Below, one piece after another: positions 17,165 to 26,007 of a stretch of 35,591 nucleotides of DNA. The notes beneath the pieces were generated by a model that did no database searches, was not told where the DNA came from, and saw nothing but the letters and a program-made list of their open reading frames with translations. The stretch comes from Proteobacteria bacterium UBA6908. Its GTDB lineage: Bacteria > Pseudomonadota > Gammaproteobacteria > Acidiferrobacterales > UBA6901. Position 1 is the stretch's first letter. Every line of letters begins with the position of its first letter. The translations under genes and the position numbers were made by a program. Location of the stretch: contig DKBE01000080.1 of NCBI GenBank assembly GCA_002451085.1, positions 30,032 through 65,622 on the forward strand, read 5' to 3'.

Positions 17165-18133
17165 ATGGAACCAAAACAAGAGCAATCCGAAACGGGTCAG
17201 GCCTGGGAGCGTAGCGTACTGGAAAAACTGGCCACGGCATCGCTGAACGAGGCACGCAAGGCTCGTCGTTGGAGCATTTTTTTCAAACTGTTTTTTGCCG
17301 TCTACCTGCTGATCCTTCTGCTGATGTTCATGGCCGGTAATGTCGGCGAAAAGGCTCTGGCTGGAAAGTACACCGCACTGATTGAGCTGGATGGCGAAAT
17401 TGCTCCCGACTCACCCGCCAGTGCCGATGCCGTGATCAGCGGCTTGCGCGCAGCGTTCGAGGAAAAGGCGGCCGTCGGCGTGATTCTGCGCGCCAATTCA
17501 CCGGGCGGAAGTCCGGTTCAGGCTGCCGCCATCTATGACGAAATCCTGCGCTTGCGCGAAAAGTATCCAGACAAGCCGTGCTATGCCGTCGTGACCGATG
17601 TCTGTGCATCCGGTTGTTACTATGCCGTTGCTGCCACCGATCGTATCTACGCGAATCCGGCGAGCCTGGTTGGGTCCATCGGTGTACTGATGGATGGTTT
17701 CGGTTTCGTGGAGGGCATGAAAAAACTCGGGATCGAGCGGCGCCTGCTGACTGCTGGTGAAAACAAAGGGATGCTGGACCCGTTCTCGCCACTCGACACC
17801 AAATCGCGCCGGCATGCCCAGAAAATGCTGGGCGAGATACACCAGCAGTTCATCGATGCCGTCAAACAGGGTCGGGGTGATGCGCTCAAGAAAGACCGCG
17901 AGATATTTTCCGGCCTGTTTTGGACTGGCGCCAAGGCCAAGGAGCTCGGTTTGGTCGATGAATTCGGCAGCGCCGGATCCGTGGCGCGTGAAGTCATCGG
18001 TGCCGAGGAGATCGTCGACTTTACCGTCCATGAGAATCTGCTGCGGCGTCTGGCGGAACGGTTCGGTGCCGCCATGGGGCGTTCCGTGGCTACGGAATTA
18101 CGCCTGCAGGGGTCTCGTCCCGCGGTCCGCTAA
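17165..18133 (+). CDS. sppA: Signal peptide peptidase SppA-like S49 protease
   Basis: A single-domain (short) S49 serine protease of 322 residues, anchored in the inner membrane by one helix (about 38-58) with the catalytic domain in the periplasm. The family cleaves leftover signal peptides. The catalytic dyad is Ser149 in [11 protein letters not shown] and Lys201 in [23 protein letters not shown] forms the oxyanion region. Start is ATG 17165 (MEPKQEQSE); ATG 17150 is an alternative, neither with a strong ribosome-binding site. It is the last gene of the rluC-HAD-Rieske group. Its stop codon overlaps that of the convergent maf gene. Confidence 0.92.
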   Translation: MEPKQEQSETGQAWERSVLEKLATASLNEARKARRWSIFFKLFFAVYLLILLLMFMAGNVGEKALAGKYTALIELDGEIAPDSPASADAVISGLRAAFEEKAAVGVILRANSPGGSPVQAAAIYDEILRLREKYPDKPCYAVVTDVCASGCYYAVAATDRIYANPASLVGSIGVLMDGFGFVEGMKKLGIERRLLTAGENKGMLDPFSPLDTKSRRHAQKMLGEIHQQFIDAVKQGRGDALKKDREIFSGLFWTGAKAKELGLVDEFGSAGSVAREVIGAEEIVDFTVHENLLRRLAERFGAAMGRSVATELRLQGSRPAVR

Positions 18134-18714
18134 GGGCGCTGGAGCACGTCGACTCCTTCGTTTTCCAGCATCCGCACCAAACGGATTAACGGTAAACCGA
18201 TCAGCGTGGCCGGGTCATCGCCTTCGAACCGCTCGAGCAGCGCAACGCCCAGGCCCTCGGACTTGACGCTGCCAGCGCAGTGGTACGGCTGCTCCTTGCG
18301 CAGATAATTTTCGATCTGGCGGTCGTTGAGTTGCCGGAACACCACCCGGAACGGCACCACCTCGCTCTGGATCCGACCGCTGGCAGTATTGACCAGCGCC
18401 AGACCGGTGTAGAGGGATACCGCCTTGCCGGAGGCTGTTTTCAGTTGTTCGACTGCGCGTTCATGGGAATACGGCTTGCCAACGATTTTCCGGTCATGTA
18501 CCGCCACCTGATCCGATCCGATAATCAGGGCGTCCTGCTGCCTGGCAGCAACCGCCTGTGCCTTGGCAATCGCCAGCCGCTCGACCAGTTGCTCTGGTGT
18601 TTCTCCCGGCCGGGGGGTTTCATCCACATCCGGAATCATGGTTTCGAACGGGATCATCAGCCGTTCAAGCAGCTCACGTCGGTAAAGGGATGAAGAGGCC
18701 AATATCAGTTTCAT
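18130..18714 (-). CDS. Maf-family nucleotide pyrophosphatase (YceF type)
   Basis: A 194-residue Maf/Ham1-fold protein that hydrolyses non-canonical or methylated nucleoside triphosphates. The N-terminal [17 protein letters not shown] motif, [10 protein letters not shown], the catalytic-region IIGSDQVA and the [12 protein letters not shown] motif are all present; the details (SSLYRRELL and GSDQV) fit the YceF branch, which acts on 7-methyl-GTP, rather than YhdE. In E. coli yceF is encoded beside yceD-rpmF-plsX; here pycAB separates them. The stop codon shares bases with the convergent sppA stop, so the two transcripts must read into each other unless stopped inside a gene. Confidence 0.9.
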   Translation of the reverse strand: MKLILASSSLYRRELLERLMIPFETMIPDVDETPRPGETPEQLVERLAIAKAQAVAARQQDALIIGSDQVAVHDRKIVGKPYSHERAVEQLKTASGKAVSLYTGLALVNTASGRIQSEVVPFRVVFRQLNDRQIENYLRKEQPYHCAGSVKSEGLGVALLERFEGDDPATLIGLPLIRLVRMLENEGVDVLQRP

Positions 18715-18756
18715 GAAAGCACAGACCTGACTCCACTGCTGGAGTCGTAATGATTC

Positions 18757-20601
18757 CTATCCAATCTCAACGAGCGCTTCGTCCGGGTTGACGCTGTCGC
18801 CCTTCGTGACATGAATGGCCTTGATCGTTCCAGCCACCGGGGCGGGAACCTCGTTTTCCATCTTCATTGCCTCGATCACCAGAACCGGGTCACCGGCCTT
18901 GACCAGGTCACCGGCCTTGACCAGGACATCGACGATGGTACCCGGCATGGAGCTGGTCACATCTCCTTCCTTGCTCGCTTTGGGTCGGCGAGAAGCCTTT
19001 GTACCCGGCTTGCTTTCAACTTCACCTCCCGCACTCGGCATTACCTCGCCCAGTGTCTCAACCAGAATTTCTTCAGGCACTCCATCGAGCGTCACATAGA
19101 ATGGCCGTCGTTCAGCCGCGCGATGCCCGGCACCGGTGATTTTGATGTGGTAGGTTTCGCCGTGCACGGTAACATTGAAATCCGTTGGCGCCAGGGACAC
19201 CGGGCTGTGGCCGGGATGCGAGCCGGGCAGTGGAAGCAATTCCTCCGCTTTGAGCGTTCCGGCAGCGCGTTCTTCGAGAAACTTGCGGCCAATCTCGGGA
19301 AACATGGCGTAGGTCAGAACGTCTTCCTCCGACTTGGCCAGGTTACTGATATCGTGGCGCAACCGGTCCATCTCGGGTTTGAGCCGATCGGCGGGGCGAC
19401 AGGTGATCACCTCGTCATTGCCAATGGCCATTTGCCGTACTGCATCATTGATGCTGCCGGGTGCCTGGCCGTAACGGCCCTGCAGGTAGAGCTTGACCTC
19501 GTTGGTGATGCTTTTATAACGCTTACCGGTCAGTACATTCAGCACCGCCTGAGTGCCGACAATCTGTGATGTGGGAGTCACCAGCGGAGGGTAACCGAGA
19601 TCCTCGCGTACACGGGGGATTTCAGCGAGCACCTCGTGCATCCGGTTCAGGGCGCCCTGTTCCTTGAGCTGATGTGAGAGGTTGGAAATCATGCCGCCCG
19701 GCACCTGGTTGACCTGGACGCGCGTGTCGATACCGTTGTACTCGCTTTCGAACTGGTGATACTTCTTGCGAACTTCGTGAAAGTACATGCCGATGTCCTG
19801 TAGCAACGGCAGATTGAGACCGGTGTCGTATGGCGTGTCATGGAACGCGACAACCATGCTCTCGGTCGGGGAGTGCGAAGTCCCCCACGACATCGAACTG
19901 ATCGTGGTGTCCACATGACGGCAGCCATTCTCGACCGCCTTGTACATGGAAATGTTTGCCACACCGACGGTGGTATGCGAATGGAAATGCAACGGCAGCT
20001 TGACGCTCTTGGAGAGCGCCGCGAACAGCTCGCCGGCGCGCCCCGGTGTCAACAAACCGGCCATGTCCTTGATCGCGATCGAGTGGCAACCCATTTTTTC
20101 GAGCTGCACGGCCTGCTTCACAAAATGCTTGATGGTGTGCACCGGACTGGTGGTGTAGCAGATAGCGCCCTGGGCATGTTTGCCGGAGCGGATCACGGCC
20201 TGGACTGAGGTCTCCAGATTGCGGAGATCGTTCATGGCATCAAAGATGCGGAACACATCGACGCCGTTTTCCGCGGCCTTGCCGACAAATGCTTCCACAA
20301 CGTCGTCCGAGTAATGGCGATATCCCAGAAGATTCTGCCCCCGTAACAACATCTGTATAGGAGTGCGGGGCAACGCCGACTTGAGTTTGCGCAGTCGTTC
20401 CCACGGGTCCTCTTTGAGAAAGCGGATGCAGGCGTCGAAAGTGGCGCCACCCCAGGCCTCCAGCGACCAGAATCCCACCTGATCCAGTTTGGGACAGATC
20501 GGCAGCATGTCTTCCGTGCGCATACGGGTCGCAATCAGCGACTGATGGGCATCGCGCAAGATGAGATCAGTGATCTGAACCTTGTTCCTTTTTGGCGCCA
20601 T
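18757..20601 (-). CDS. pycB: Biotin-carrying carboxyltransferase subunit of pyruvate carboxylase (or oxaloacetate decarboxylase alpha)
   Basis: A 614-residue protein with a carboxyltransferase TIM barrel (about 8-300; DLILRDAHQSLIATRMR start motif and metal-binding HFHSHTT), a conserved PYC/OADA domain (about 300-460) and a C-terminal biotinyl domain with Lys580 in EAMKMENE. The same design is used by the Na+-pump subunit OadA, but no oadB or oadG is nearby and a biotin carboxylase gene lies directly upstream. A two-subunit pyruvate carboxylase, as known from Pseudomonas, is therefore the better call: pyruvate + HCO3- + ATP to oxaloacetate. It is separated from pycA by 18 bp. Confidence 0.88.
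   Translation of the reverse strand: MAPKRNKVQITDLILRDAHQSLIATRMRTEDMLPICPKLDQVGFWSLEAWGGATFDACIRFLKEDPWERLRKLKSALPRTPIQMLLRGQNLLGYRHYSDDVVEAFVGKAAENGVDVFRIFDAMNDLRNLETSVQAVIRSGKHAQGAICYTTSPVHTIKHFVKQAVQLEKMGCHSIAIKDMAGLLTPGRAGELFAALSKSVKLPLHFHSHTTVGVANISMYKAVENGCRHVDTTISSMSWGTSHSPTESMVVAFHDTPYDTGLNLPLLQDIGMYFHEVRKKYHQFESEYNGIDTRVQVNQVPGGMISNLSHQLKEQGALNRMHEVLAEIPRVREDLGYPPLVTPTSQIVGTQAVLNVLTGKRYKSITNEVKLYLQGRYGQAPGSINDAVRQMAIGNDEVITCRPADRLKPEMDRLRHDISNLAKSEEDVLTYAMFPEIGRKFLEERAAGTLKAEELLPLPGSHPGHSPVSLAPTDFNVTVHGETYHIKITGAGHRAAERRPFYVTLDGVPEEILVETLGEVMPSAGGEVESKPGTKASRRPKASKEGDVTSSMPGTIVDVLVKAGDLVKAGDPVLVIEAMKMENEVPAPVAGTIKAIHVTKGDSVNPDEALVEIG
18889..18924 (-). repeat. Perfect 18-bp tandem duplication in the biotinyl domain of pycB
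   Basis: The 18-bp unit GTCACCGGCCTTGACCAG occurs twice back to back (18889-18906, 18907-18924). It encodes two consecutive LVKAGD units just before the biotin motif. The biotinyl fold naturally has two similar turns here and the domain is not lengthened, but the exact DNA identity is unusual. Confidence 0.85.
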
Positions 20602-20619
20602 GGTGAATGTGCCTGGTGT

Positions 20620-22038
20620 TTACAGTCCGTGATGCGCGGCAATGGCCGCCGCGATGGCTGCCGCCAAATTGGCGGGCGGGCGGCGGACGGAGTAGTTTAC
20701 CAGCTCCGGATGTTGCTCAACGAATCCGGTGTCGAAGCTCGCTGCACGGAACTCCGGAGTCTTGAGAATTTCCTGATGGTAGGGGATGGTGGTCTTGACA
20801 CCCTGCACACCCATGTCTCGAAGAGCTCGCTGGGCACGGGCAATAGCCTTCTCCCAGGTCAGCGCCCAGATAATGAGCTTGACGCACATCGAGTCGTAGT
20901 AACGCGGAAACTCGTAGCCAGTGTAGATGCCGGCATCGGTGCGTACACCTGGACCACCCGGTGCATAGTAGCGGGTGATACGGCCGAAGTTTGGCAGGAA
21001 GTCGTTTTTCGGATCTTCGGCATTAATGCGAAACTGGATGGCATATCCGTGATGACGAATTTCGTCTTGGCGGTATGACAGCGGCTCGCCATCGGCGACC
21101 CGGATCTGCTCCTGGACGATATCGACCCCGGTGATCTGCTCGCTGACGGTATGTTCCACCTGCAGGCGGGTATTCATTTCCATGAAATAGAAACGGCCAG
21201 TGTGATCCAGCAGAAATTCAACGGTGCCGGCATTTTCATAACCCACCGCACGTGCCGCCCGCACCCCGAGCTCACAAACATAGCGGCGCTGCTCGGAATT
21301 CAATTGCGGGGAGGGCGCGATCTCAACCAGTTTTTGATGACGCCGCTGAATCGAACAATCACGCTCAAAGAGATGGACCACGTTGCCATGTCGGTCGCCG
21401 AGAATCTGTACTTCGATATGCCGTGGGTTAACAACGGCCTTTTCAAGAAAGACGTCGGCTGAGCCGAATGCTTTGGTGGCCTCGGACACCACGCGCTCAT
21501 AACTCCGCCGGAGATCCTCTTCGTTGCTGCAACGGCGAATCCCCCGGCCACCGCCACCGGACGTCGCCTTGAGCATCACCGGGTAGCCGATCTCACGCGC
21601 CAGATTCACGGCCTCATTCAGCGAACGCAGGCTACCGGAACTGCCCGGTACCACCGGTACACCCGCGGCGATCATGGTTTTTCGGGCTTCGACCTTGTCG
21701 CCCATGGCGCGAATGACCCGGGCGGAGGGGCCAATAAAGACAATTCCGCGTTTGGCGCAGATTTCAGCCAATTGTGGGTTTTCCGAGAGGAACCCGTACC
21801 CCGGGTGCAGGGCATCGCACCCGCTCGATACCGCCAGGTTCACGATCCGGTGGGCATTGAGGTAGCCACCTACCGGGTCTGGACCGAGGTTATAGGCCTC
21901 GTCGGCCTTTTTGACATGCAGGGCGTTACGGTCGGCATCTGAATAGATTGCCACCGATTTAATGCCCATTTCGGCACAGGCGCGAACAATCCGTACCGCG
22001 ATCTCGCCGCGATTGGCGACCAGAATCTTGCTGAACAC
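20620..22038 (-). CDS. pycA: Biotin carboxylase subunit of pyruvate carboxylase
   Basis: A 472-residue ATP-grasp biotin carboxylase. The N-terminus MFSKILVANRGEIAVRIVRA is typical, the glycine-rich ATP lid is KATSGGGGRGIRR, and the metal and bicarbonate site lies in EMNTRLQVEHTVSE. It resembles AccC, but the accB neighbour expected for acetyl-CoA carboxylase is absent and a PycB-type gene follows 18 bp downstream, so it most likely carboxylates the biotin of PycB. The GTG start at 22038 has a well-placed GGAG. It is transcribed divergently from yceD. Confidence 0.88.
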   Translation of the reverse strand: MFSKILVANRGEIAVRIVRACAEMGIKSVAIYSDADRNALHVKKADEAYNLGPDPVGGYLNAHRIVNLAVSSGCDALHPGYGFLSENPQLAEICAKRGIVFIGPSARVIRAMGDKVEARKTMIAAGVPVVPGSSGSLRSLNEAVNLAREIGYPVMLKATSGGGGRGIRRCSNEEDLRRSYERVVSEATKAFGSADVFLEKAVVNPRHIEVQILGDRHGNVVHLFERDCSIQRRHQKLVEIAPSPQLNSEQRRYVCELGVRAARAVGYENAGTVEFLLDHTGRFYFMEMNTRLQVEHTVSEQITGVDIVQEQIRVADGEPLSYRQDEIRHHGYAIQFRINAEDPKNDFLPNFGRITRYYAPGGPGVRTDAGIYTGYEFPRYYDSMCVKLIIWALTWEKAIARAQRALRDMGVQGVKTTIPYHQEILKTPEFRAASFDTGFVEQHPELVNYSVRRPPANLAAAIAAAIAAHHGL

Positions 22039-22095
22039 AGTTGCTCCGCAGTTGACTGGGCCAATAGGGGATGGCCGGCACGGGTCGGTTGTATG

Positions 22096-22115
22096 ACAGT
22101 CGCCCGTTTGACTGT
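22096..22115. promoter_or_regulatory. Inverted repeat overlapping the pycA transcription start (candidate operator)
   Basis: ACAGTC (22096-22101) and GACTGT (22110-22115) form a perfect inverted repeat with an 8-bp spacer. It covers the predicted start point (about 22107) and the downstream edge of the pycA -10 hexamer, where a repressor would block RNA polymerase. No regulator gene is adjacent, so the binding protein is unknown. Confidence 0.4.
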
Positions 22116-22142
22116 TTTACGGAATGCCGGGGAGGGTGTCAA
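22114..22142 (-). promoter_or_regulatory. Predicted sigma70-type promoter of pycAB
   Basis: On the minus strand a consensus TTGACA (22142-22137) is followed after 17 bp by TAAAAC (22119-22114). The start point would be near 22107, giving a leader of about 68 nt before the GTG start. Confidence 0.6.
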
Positions 22143-22169
22143 TAACCGGTTTTGGAATTAACGCTTATT

Positions 22170-22198
22170 TTGACAGGAGTTACGTGCGAAGTTATCAT
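22170..22198 (+). promoter_or_regulatory. Predicted strong promoter of the yceD-rpmF-plsX-fab run
   Basis: TTGACA (22170-22175), a 17-bp spacer and TATCAT (22193-22198) give a near-consensus promoter. The -10 ends 9 nt before the yceD ATG (22208), so the leader would be only about 3 nt. Its -35 lies 27 bp from the pycA -35 on the opposite strand. Confidence 0.7.
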
Positions 22199-22207
22199 GC
22201 GCAGCTT

Positions 22208-22723
22208 ATGTCTGAGCGGTTGCCCCGTGAAATCGACCCGCTGCGTCTGGCGGATGAAGGGGTCCGTCTCGAGGGAGAAATCCCGGGGGAGCTGTTTCCC
22301 CGCTTACTGGAGTCGTGTGCGCCCGGATCGAAACCCGAAAGTGTCTCGATTGTACTGAATTTTGAACGGACTACACATGGCGTCAGACTGCTTCACGGAA
22401 AAATTGAAACCCGCCTGACGGTCACTTGTCAGCGCTGTTTGGGCCCAATGCCGCTTGTGCTGGTAACAAACCCGCTCATGGTGTTGCTGGCTCCTGGCGA
22501 TCAGCCATCCGGTGGACCGGAAGAGGCCGAAACGCAGGTAGTGGACGGCCCGATCCGCCTGAGTGAATGGGTGGAAGATGAATTGATCCTCGCTATGCCC
22601 ATGATTCCGGTGCATGACGATGAGAAGTGCAGTACCCCGAGCACCGGGCTGTTGCCGGAATCGGATACTGAAGGAAAACAGAATCCGTTTGCCGCGTTAG
22701 GCGGATTCAAACCGAAAAACTGA
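22208..22723 (+). CDS. yceD: YceD/DUF177 family protein
   Basis: A 171-residue protein of the DUF177 family, found almost universally just upstream of rpmF; members are linked to 23S rRNA or 50S assembly in plants and bacteria, with no defined reaction. It shows the family's pattern LTVTCQRCLGP with Cys74 and Cys77 and, later, the LSEWVEDELILAMPMIPVHDDEKC block. Start is ATG 22208 (MSERLPREIDP), matching the family's N-terminus; an open frame reaches back to 22124 but crosses the promoter. The very short predicted leader and absence of a Shine-Dalgarno sequence are notable. Confidence 0.9.
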   Translation: MSERLPREIDPLRLADEGVRLEGEIPGELFPRLLESCAPGSKPESVSIVLNFERTTHGVRLLHGKIETRLTVTCQRCLGPMPLVLVTNPLMVLLAPGDQPSGGPEEAETQVVDGPIRLSEWVEDELILAMPMIPVHDDEKCSTPSTGLLPESDTEGKQNPFAALGGFKPKN

Positions 22724-22754
22724 GAACCAGTCGTTAACCTGAACGAGGAATACC

Positions 22755-22934
22755 ATGGCTGTCCAGAAAAGCCGCAAGTCACCATCACGTCGCGGAATGC
22801 GCCGCTCGCACGATTCCCTGAATCCGACACACCTGTCGATCGAACCCACCAGCGGTGAAAATCATCGCCGTCACCACATCAGCGCCAGCGGTTTCTATCG
22901 CGGTCGCAAAGTGATTGACGTCAAGGCCGACTGA
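22755..22934 (+). CDS. rpmF: 50S ribosomal protein L32
   Basis: A basic protein of 59 residues beginning [20 protein letters not shown], the classic L32 N-terminus that packs against 23S rRNA near the peptide exit region. No cysteines are present, so this is the zinc-free form, as in E. coli. A GAGGAA ribosome-binding site precedes the ATG. It is 31 bp after yceD and 35 bp before plsX, in the conserved order linking ribosome and phospholipid synthesis. Confidence 0.97.
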   Translation: MAVQKSRKSPSRRGMRRSHDSLNPTHLSIEPTSGENHRRHHISASGFYRGRKVIDVKAD

Positions 22935-22969
22935 AGCCACGCCCTGCGATTTCCCGGAGGATAGCGCAC

Positions 22970-24022
22970 GTGGCGGTCACTATCGCCCTCGATGCCATGG
23001 GTGGCGATCATGGCCCGACCGTCACGATACCGGGCGCACTCGCCGCGCTCAATCAGCATCCTGATCTCAAACTCATTCTCGTCGGACAGCGCGAACTCCT
23101 GACGCAGGAGCTTGCACGACACAAATCGGGCGAACACGATCGCCTGTCCATCCAGCACGCGTCGGAAGTGGTTACCATGGACGAGCCACCGGCTCAGGCC
23201 CTGCGTGGTAAAAAAGACTCCTCCATGCGTGTGTCCATCAACCTTGTCAAACAGGGTGCTGCACAGGCTGCCGTTTCGTCAGGCAACACTGGTGCACTGA
23301 TGGCAACAGCGCGTTTCGTGCTGAAGACATTACCCGGCATCGATCGGCCGGCCATTATTGCCGCGCTGCCCACCATCCACGGGCACGTTCATGTGCTCGA
23401 TCTCGGCGCCAATGTTGATTCCACACCGGAACAATTGCTGCAATTCGGCATCATGGGATCGTTGCTGGTGGGTGCGCTTGACCACAAGGAACGTCCGGCG
23501 ATCGCCCTGTTAAACGTCGGTGTCGAGGACATCAAGGGTAACGAAGTGGTTAAGAAAGCCGATGAACTGTTCCGAACCAGCAACCTCAACTACCAAGGTT
23601 ATGTCGAGGGTGACGAGATTTATCTCGGTAAACATAACGGCCAGGTCGATGTGATTGTATGCGACGGATTTGTCGGCAATGTCGCCCTCAAAACCAGCGA
23701 AGGCCTGGCCCGCATGATCGCGCAGGTTATGAAGGAAGAATTCCGTCGCCACCCACTGGCCATGCTGGCAGGATTAATTGCATTGCCGGTGCTCAAGGCC
23801 TTCCGGCACCGACTCGACACACGTAACTATAACGGTGCCAGTCTGGTTGGTCTCAATGGTATTGTCATTAAAAGCCATGGCGGTACTGATGCCGTCGGTT
23901 TTGCCAATGCGATTCGAGTCGCGGTCGACGAAGTACAGAATCGGTTACCGCAACTGATTGGAGAGAAGCTGGCCGGTCTGCAGGGTCTGGCTCAAGAATC
24001 AGCCGCGAGTGAATCTGCATGA
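22970..24022 (+). CDS. plsX: Phosphate acyltransferase PlsX
   Basis: PlsX converts acyl-ACP and phosphate to acyl-phosphate, the donor for PlsY in phosphatidic acid synthesis; it is a peripheral protein of the inner membrane. The 350-residue protein starts [13 protein letters not shown] and has the family motifs [19 protein letters not shown] and [16 protein letters not shown]. The GTG start at 22970 has a good GGAGG (22956-22960) 9 nt upstream. The stop overlaps the fabH start in ATGA. Confidence 0.96.
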   Translation: MAVTIALDAMGGDHGPTVTIPGALAALNQHPDLKLILVGQRELLTQELARHKSGEHDRLSIQHASEVVTMDEPPAQALRGKKDSSMRVSINLVKQGAAQAAVSSGNTGALMATARFVLKTLPGIDRPAIIAALPTIHGHVHVLDLGANVDSTPEQLLQFGIMGSLLVGALDHKERPAIALLNVGVEDIKGNEVVKKADELFRTSNLNYQGYVEGDEIYLGKHNGQVDVIVCDGFVGNVALKTSEGLARMIAQVMKEEFRRHPLAMLAGLIALPVLKAFRHRLDTRNYNGASLVGLNGIVIKSHGGTDAVGFANAIRVAVDEVQNRLPQLIGEKLAGLQGLAQESAASESA

Positions 24023-24987
24023 TTTATTCCCGTATTTCCGGCACCGGTAGCTACCTTCCAGACAAGATACTTACCAACCATGACCTGGAAAAAATGGTCG
24101 ATACCACAGATCAGTGGATTGTGGAACGCACCGGCATACGTGAGCGCCATATCGCCGCTGACGGCGAAACTACCTGCGACCTGGCCGAGCAGGCTGCACG
24201 TCGCGCGATCGAGGCCGCCGGCCTGAAACCAGATGACATCGACCTGATTGTTGTCGGAACGACTACTCCTGACCGGGTTTTCCCGAGCACCGCCTGCCTG
24301 CTTCAGGACCGTCTCGGAATTCATGGCTGTGCCGCCTTCGATATTCAAGCCGTGTGTACCGGTTTCGTCTACGCACTCTCCATTGCCGATAAATTCATTC
24401 GTACTGGCGCTGCCAAACGGGCACTTGTGGTCGGTGCGGAAACACTGTCACGCATCCTCGACTGGAGCGACCGGTCAACCTGCGTGCTCTTTGGGGATGG
24501 CGCCGGAGCCGTGATTCTTGAAGCTTCGGAAGAGCAGGGCATTGTCTCCACACACCTGCATGCTGACGGTCAGTACAAGGATCTCCTGACTGTCCCAGCT
24601 GGTATCTCCCAGGGCTATGACCAGGTTCGCAAGGGTGAAGCGCACCTCAACATGGAAGGCAGCGAAGTCTTCAAGGTCGCAGTCACTACGCTTGGCCGCA
24701 TCGTAGATGAAACACTGGAAGCCAATCAGTTGCAAAAATCGGATGTGAAATGGCTGGTGCCCCACCAAGCCAATGTGCGGATCATTGCGGCGACCGCCAA
24801 AAAACTCGGCATGTCCATGGACCACGTGATTCTCACCGTCGAGCACCACGGGAATACCTCGGCGGCATCGATTCCATTGGCTTTCGATGTCGCGGTTCGT
24901 GATGGCCGTATACAGCGGGGCGAAACCGTACTGATGGAGGCCTTTGGCGGCGGTTTTACCTGGGGCTCAGTGCTGCTTAAGTACTAA
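24019..24987 (+). CDS. fabH: 3-oxoacyl-ACP synthase III (KAS III)
   Basis: Initiating condensing enzyme of type II fatty acid synthesis: acetyl-CoA plus malonyl-ACP gives acetoacetyl-ACP. The 322-residue protein carries the Cys-His-Asn triad: Cys113 in [10 protein letters not shown], His249 in PHQANVRI and Asn279 in HHGNTSAAS. The N-terminal [13 protein letters not shown] and the [14 protein letters not shown] motif are standard. It overlaps plsX by 4 nt. Confidence 0.97.
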   Translation: MIYSRISGTGSYLPDKILTNHDLEKMVDTTDQWIVERTGIRERHIAADGETTCDLAEQAARRAIEAAGLKPDDIDLIVVGTTTPDRVFPSTACLLQDRLGIHGCAAFDIQAVCTGFVYALSIADKFIRTGAAKRALVVGAETLSRILDWSDRSTCVLFGDGAGAVILEASEEQGIVSTHLHADGQYKDLLTVPAGISQGYDQVRKGEAHLNMEGSEVFKVAVTTLGRIVDETLEANQLQKSDVKWLVPHQANVRIIAATAKKLGMSMDHVILTVEHHGNTSAASIPLAFDVAVRDGRIQRGETVLMEAFGGGFTWGSVLLKY

Positions 24988-24999
24988 TCTGCTCGGCAA

Positions 25000-25028
25000 T
25001 TGGACTAACGCGTTTACAATTTTTCAAT
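25000..25028 (+). promoter_or_regulatory. Possible internal promoter before fabD
   Basis: The 63-bp gap between fabH and fabD contains TTGGAC (25000-25005), a 17-bp spacer and TTCAAT (25023-25028). A start point near 25035 would leave AGGAAG (25040-25045) as ribosome-binding site. The -10 is a weak match, and a TACAAT at 25015-25020 is an alternative without a good -35. Confidence 0.3.
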
Positions 25029-25050
25029 TTCAGCATTTCAGGAAGCCATC

Positions 25051-25986
25051 ATGTCGCTAGCGTTTGTTTTTCCTGGACAGGGTTCACAATCCGTAGGGAT
25101 GCTGACGGCATTGGCGGCAGCCTATCCATCAGTCCGGGAAACGTACGACGAAGCCTCAAAGGCACTGGGTTATGACCTGTGGACGATCGTCGCCAATGGG
25201 CCAGAAGAGAAGCTCAACCAGACTGAAATTACCCAGCCAGCCATGCTCAGCGCCGGTGTCGCGGTGTGGCGCGTCTGGCAGGCCGAGCATGGACCGTCTC
25301 CCGTCATCATGGCCGGCCACAGCTTGGGAGAATACAGCGCACTGGTCTGTGCTGGTGCCCTGGCCTTTGACGACACCGTAAAGCTGGTCGCCGACCGCGG
25401 CCGCTATATGCAGGAAGCCGTACCCGCCGGCCAGGGCGGTATGGCCGCCATTGTCGGCCTGGACGATGATCAGGTGCTCGCCCTGTGCGAGCAGAACGCC
25501 GGCAATGAGGTCCTCTCGCCGGTTAACTTCAATTCTCCGGGTCAGGTAGTTATTGCCGGCACGGCTTCGGCAGTGGCCCGCGCAGTCGAGAATGCCAAGG
25601 CCGCCGGCGCCAAGCTGGCCAAACTACTACCGGTCAGCGTGCCGTCACACTGTGCCCTGATGCACCCGGCAGCCGAACGGATGCGCGAACGTCTCAATCA
25701 GCTTTCGATCAGCACCCCGCGTATCCCCGTGCTGCACAATGTGCACGTGAAAAGCGAAACCTCGCCGGAAGCCATCCGGGATGCCTTGGTCCGCCAGGTA
25801 GAATCGCCGGTCCGCTGGGTTGAAACGATTCAACAGATCGCTGCCGGCGGTGCCAGCCAGATTATCGAGTGCGGCCCCGGCAAAGTGCTCGCCGGCCTCA
25901 ACAAGCGAATCTCCAAAGTTACCCAGACTCTCCCGGTCTATGACCCGGAAACTCTCCAACTGGCGCGCCAGACACTGGGTGCCTGA
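25051..25986 (+). CDS. fabD: Malonyl-CoA:ACP transacylase
   Basis: Transfers malonyl from CoA to ACP to supply the extender unit for fatty acid elongation. The 311-residue protein has the oxyanion motif FPGQGSQSVGM at the N-terminus, the nucleophile Ser91 in GHSLGEYSAL, and the catalytic His200 in PSHCALMHPAA. A good AGGAAG ribosome-binding site precedes the ATG. It is followed 21 bp later by fabG. Confidence 0.97.
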   Translation: MSLAFVFPGQGSQSVGMLTALAAAYPSVRETYDEASKALGYDLWTIVANGPEEKLNQTEITQPAMLSAGVAVWRVWQAEHGPSPVIMAGHSLGEYSALVCAGALAFDDTVKLVADRGRYMQEAVPAGQGGMAAIVGLDDDQVLALCEQNAGNEVLSPVNFNSPGQVVIAGTASAVARAVENAKAAGAKLAKLLPVSVPSHCALMHPAAERMRERLNQLSISTPRIPVLHNVHVKSETSPEAIRDALVRQVESPVRWVETIQQIAAGGASQIIECGPGKVLAGLNKRISKVTQTLPVYDPETLQLARQTLGA

Positions 25987-26007
25987 GAAAATAACGAAGG
26001 AGCCACT

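Noticed and set aside
18757..22038. Na+-pumping oxaloacetate decarboxylase or acetyl-CoA carboxylase
   Set aside because: No oadB, oadG or accB lies nearby; the two adjacent genes match the two-subunit pyruvate carboxylase layout better.
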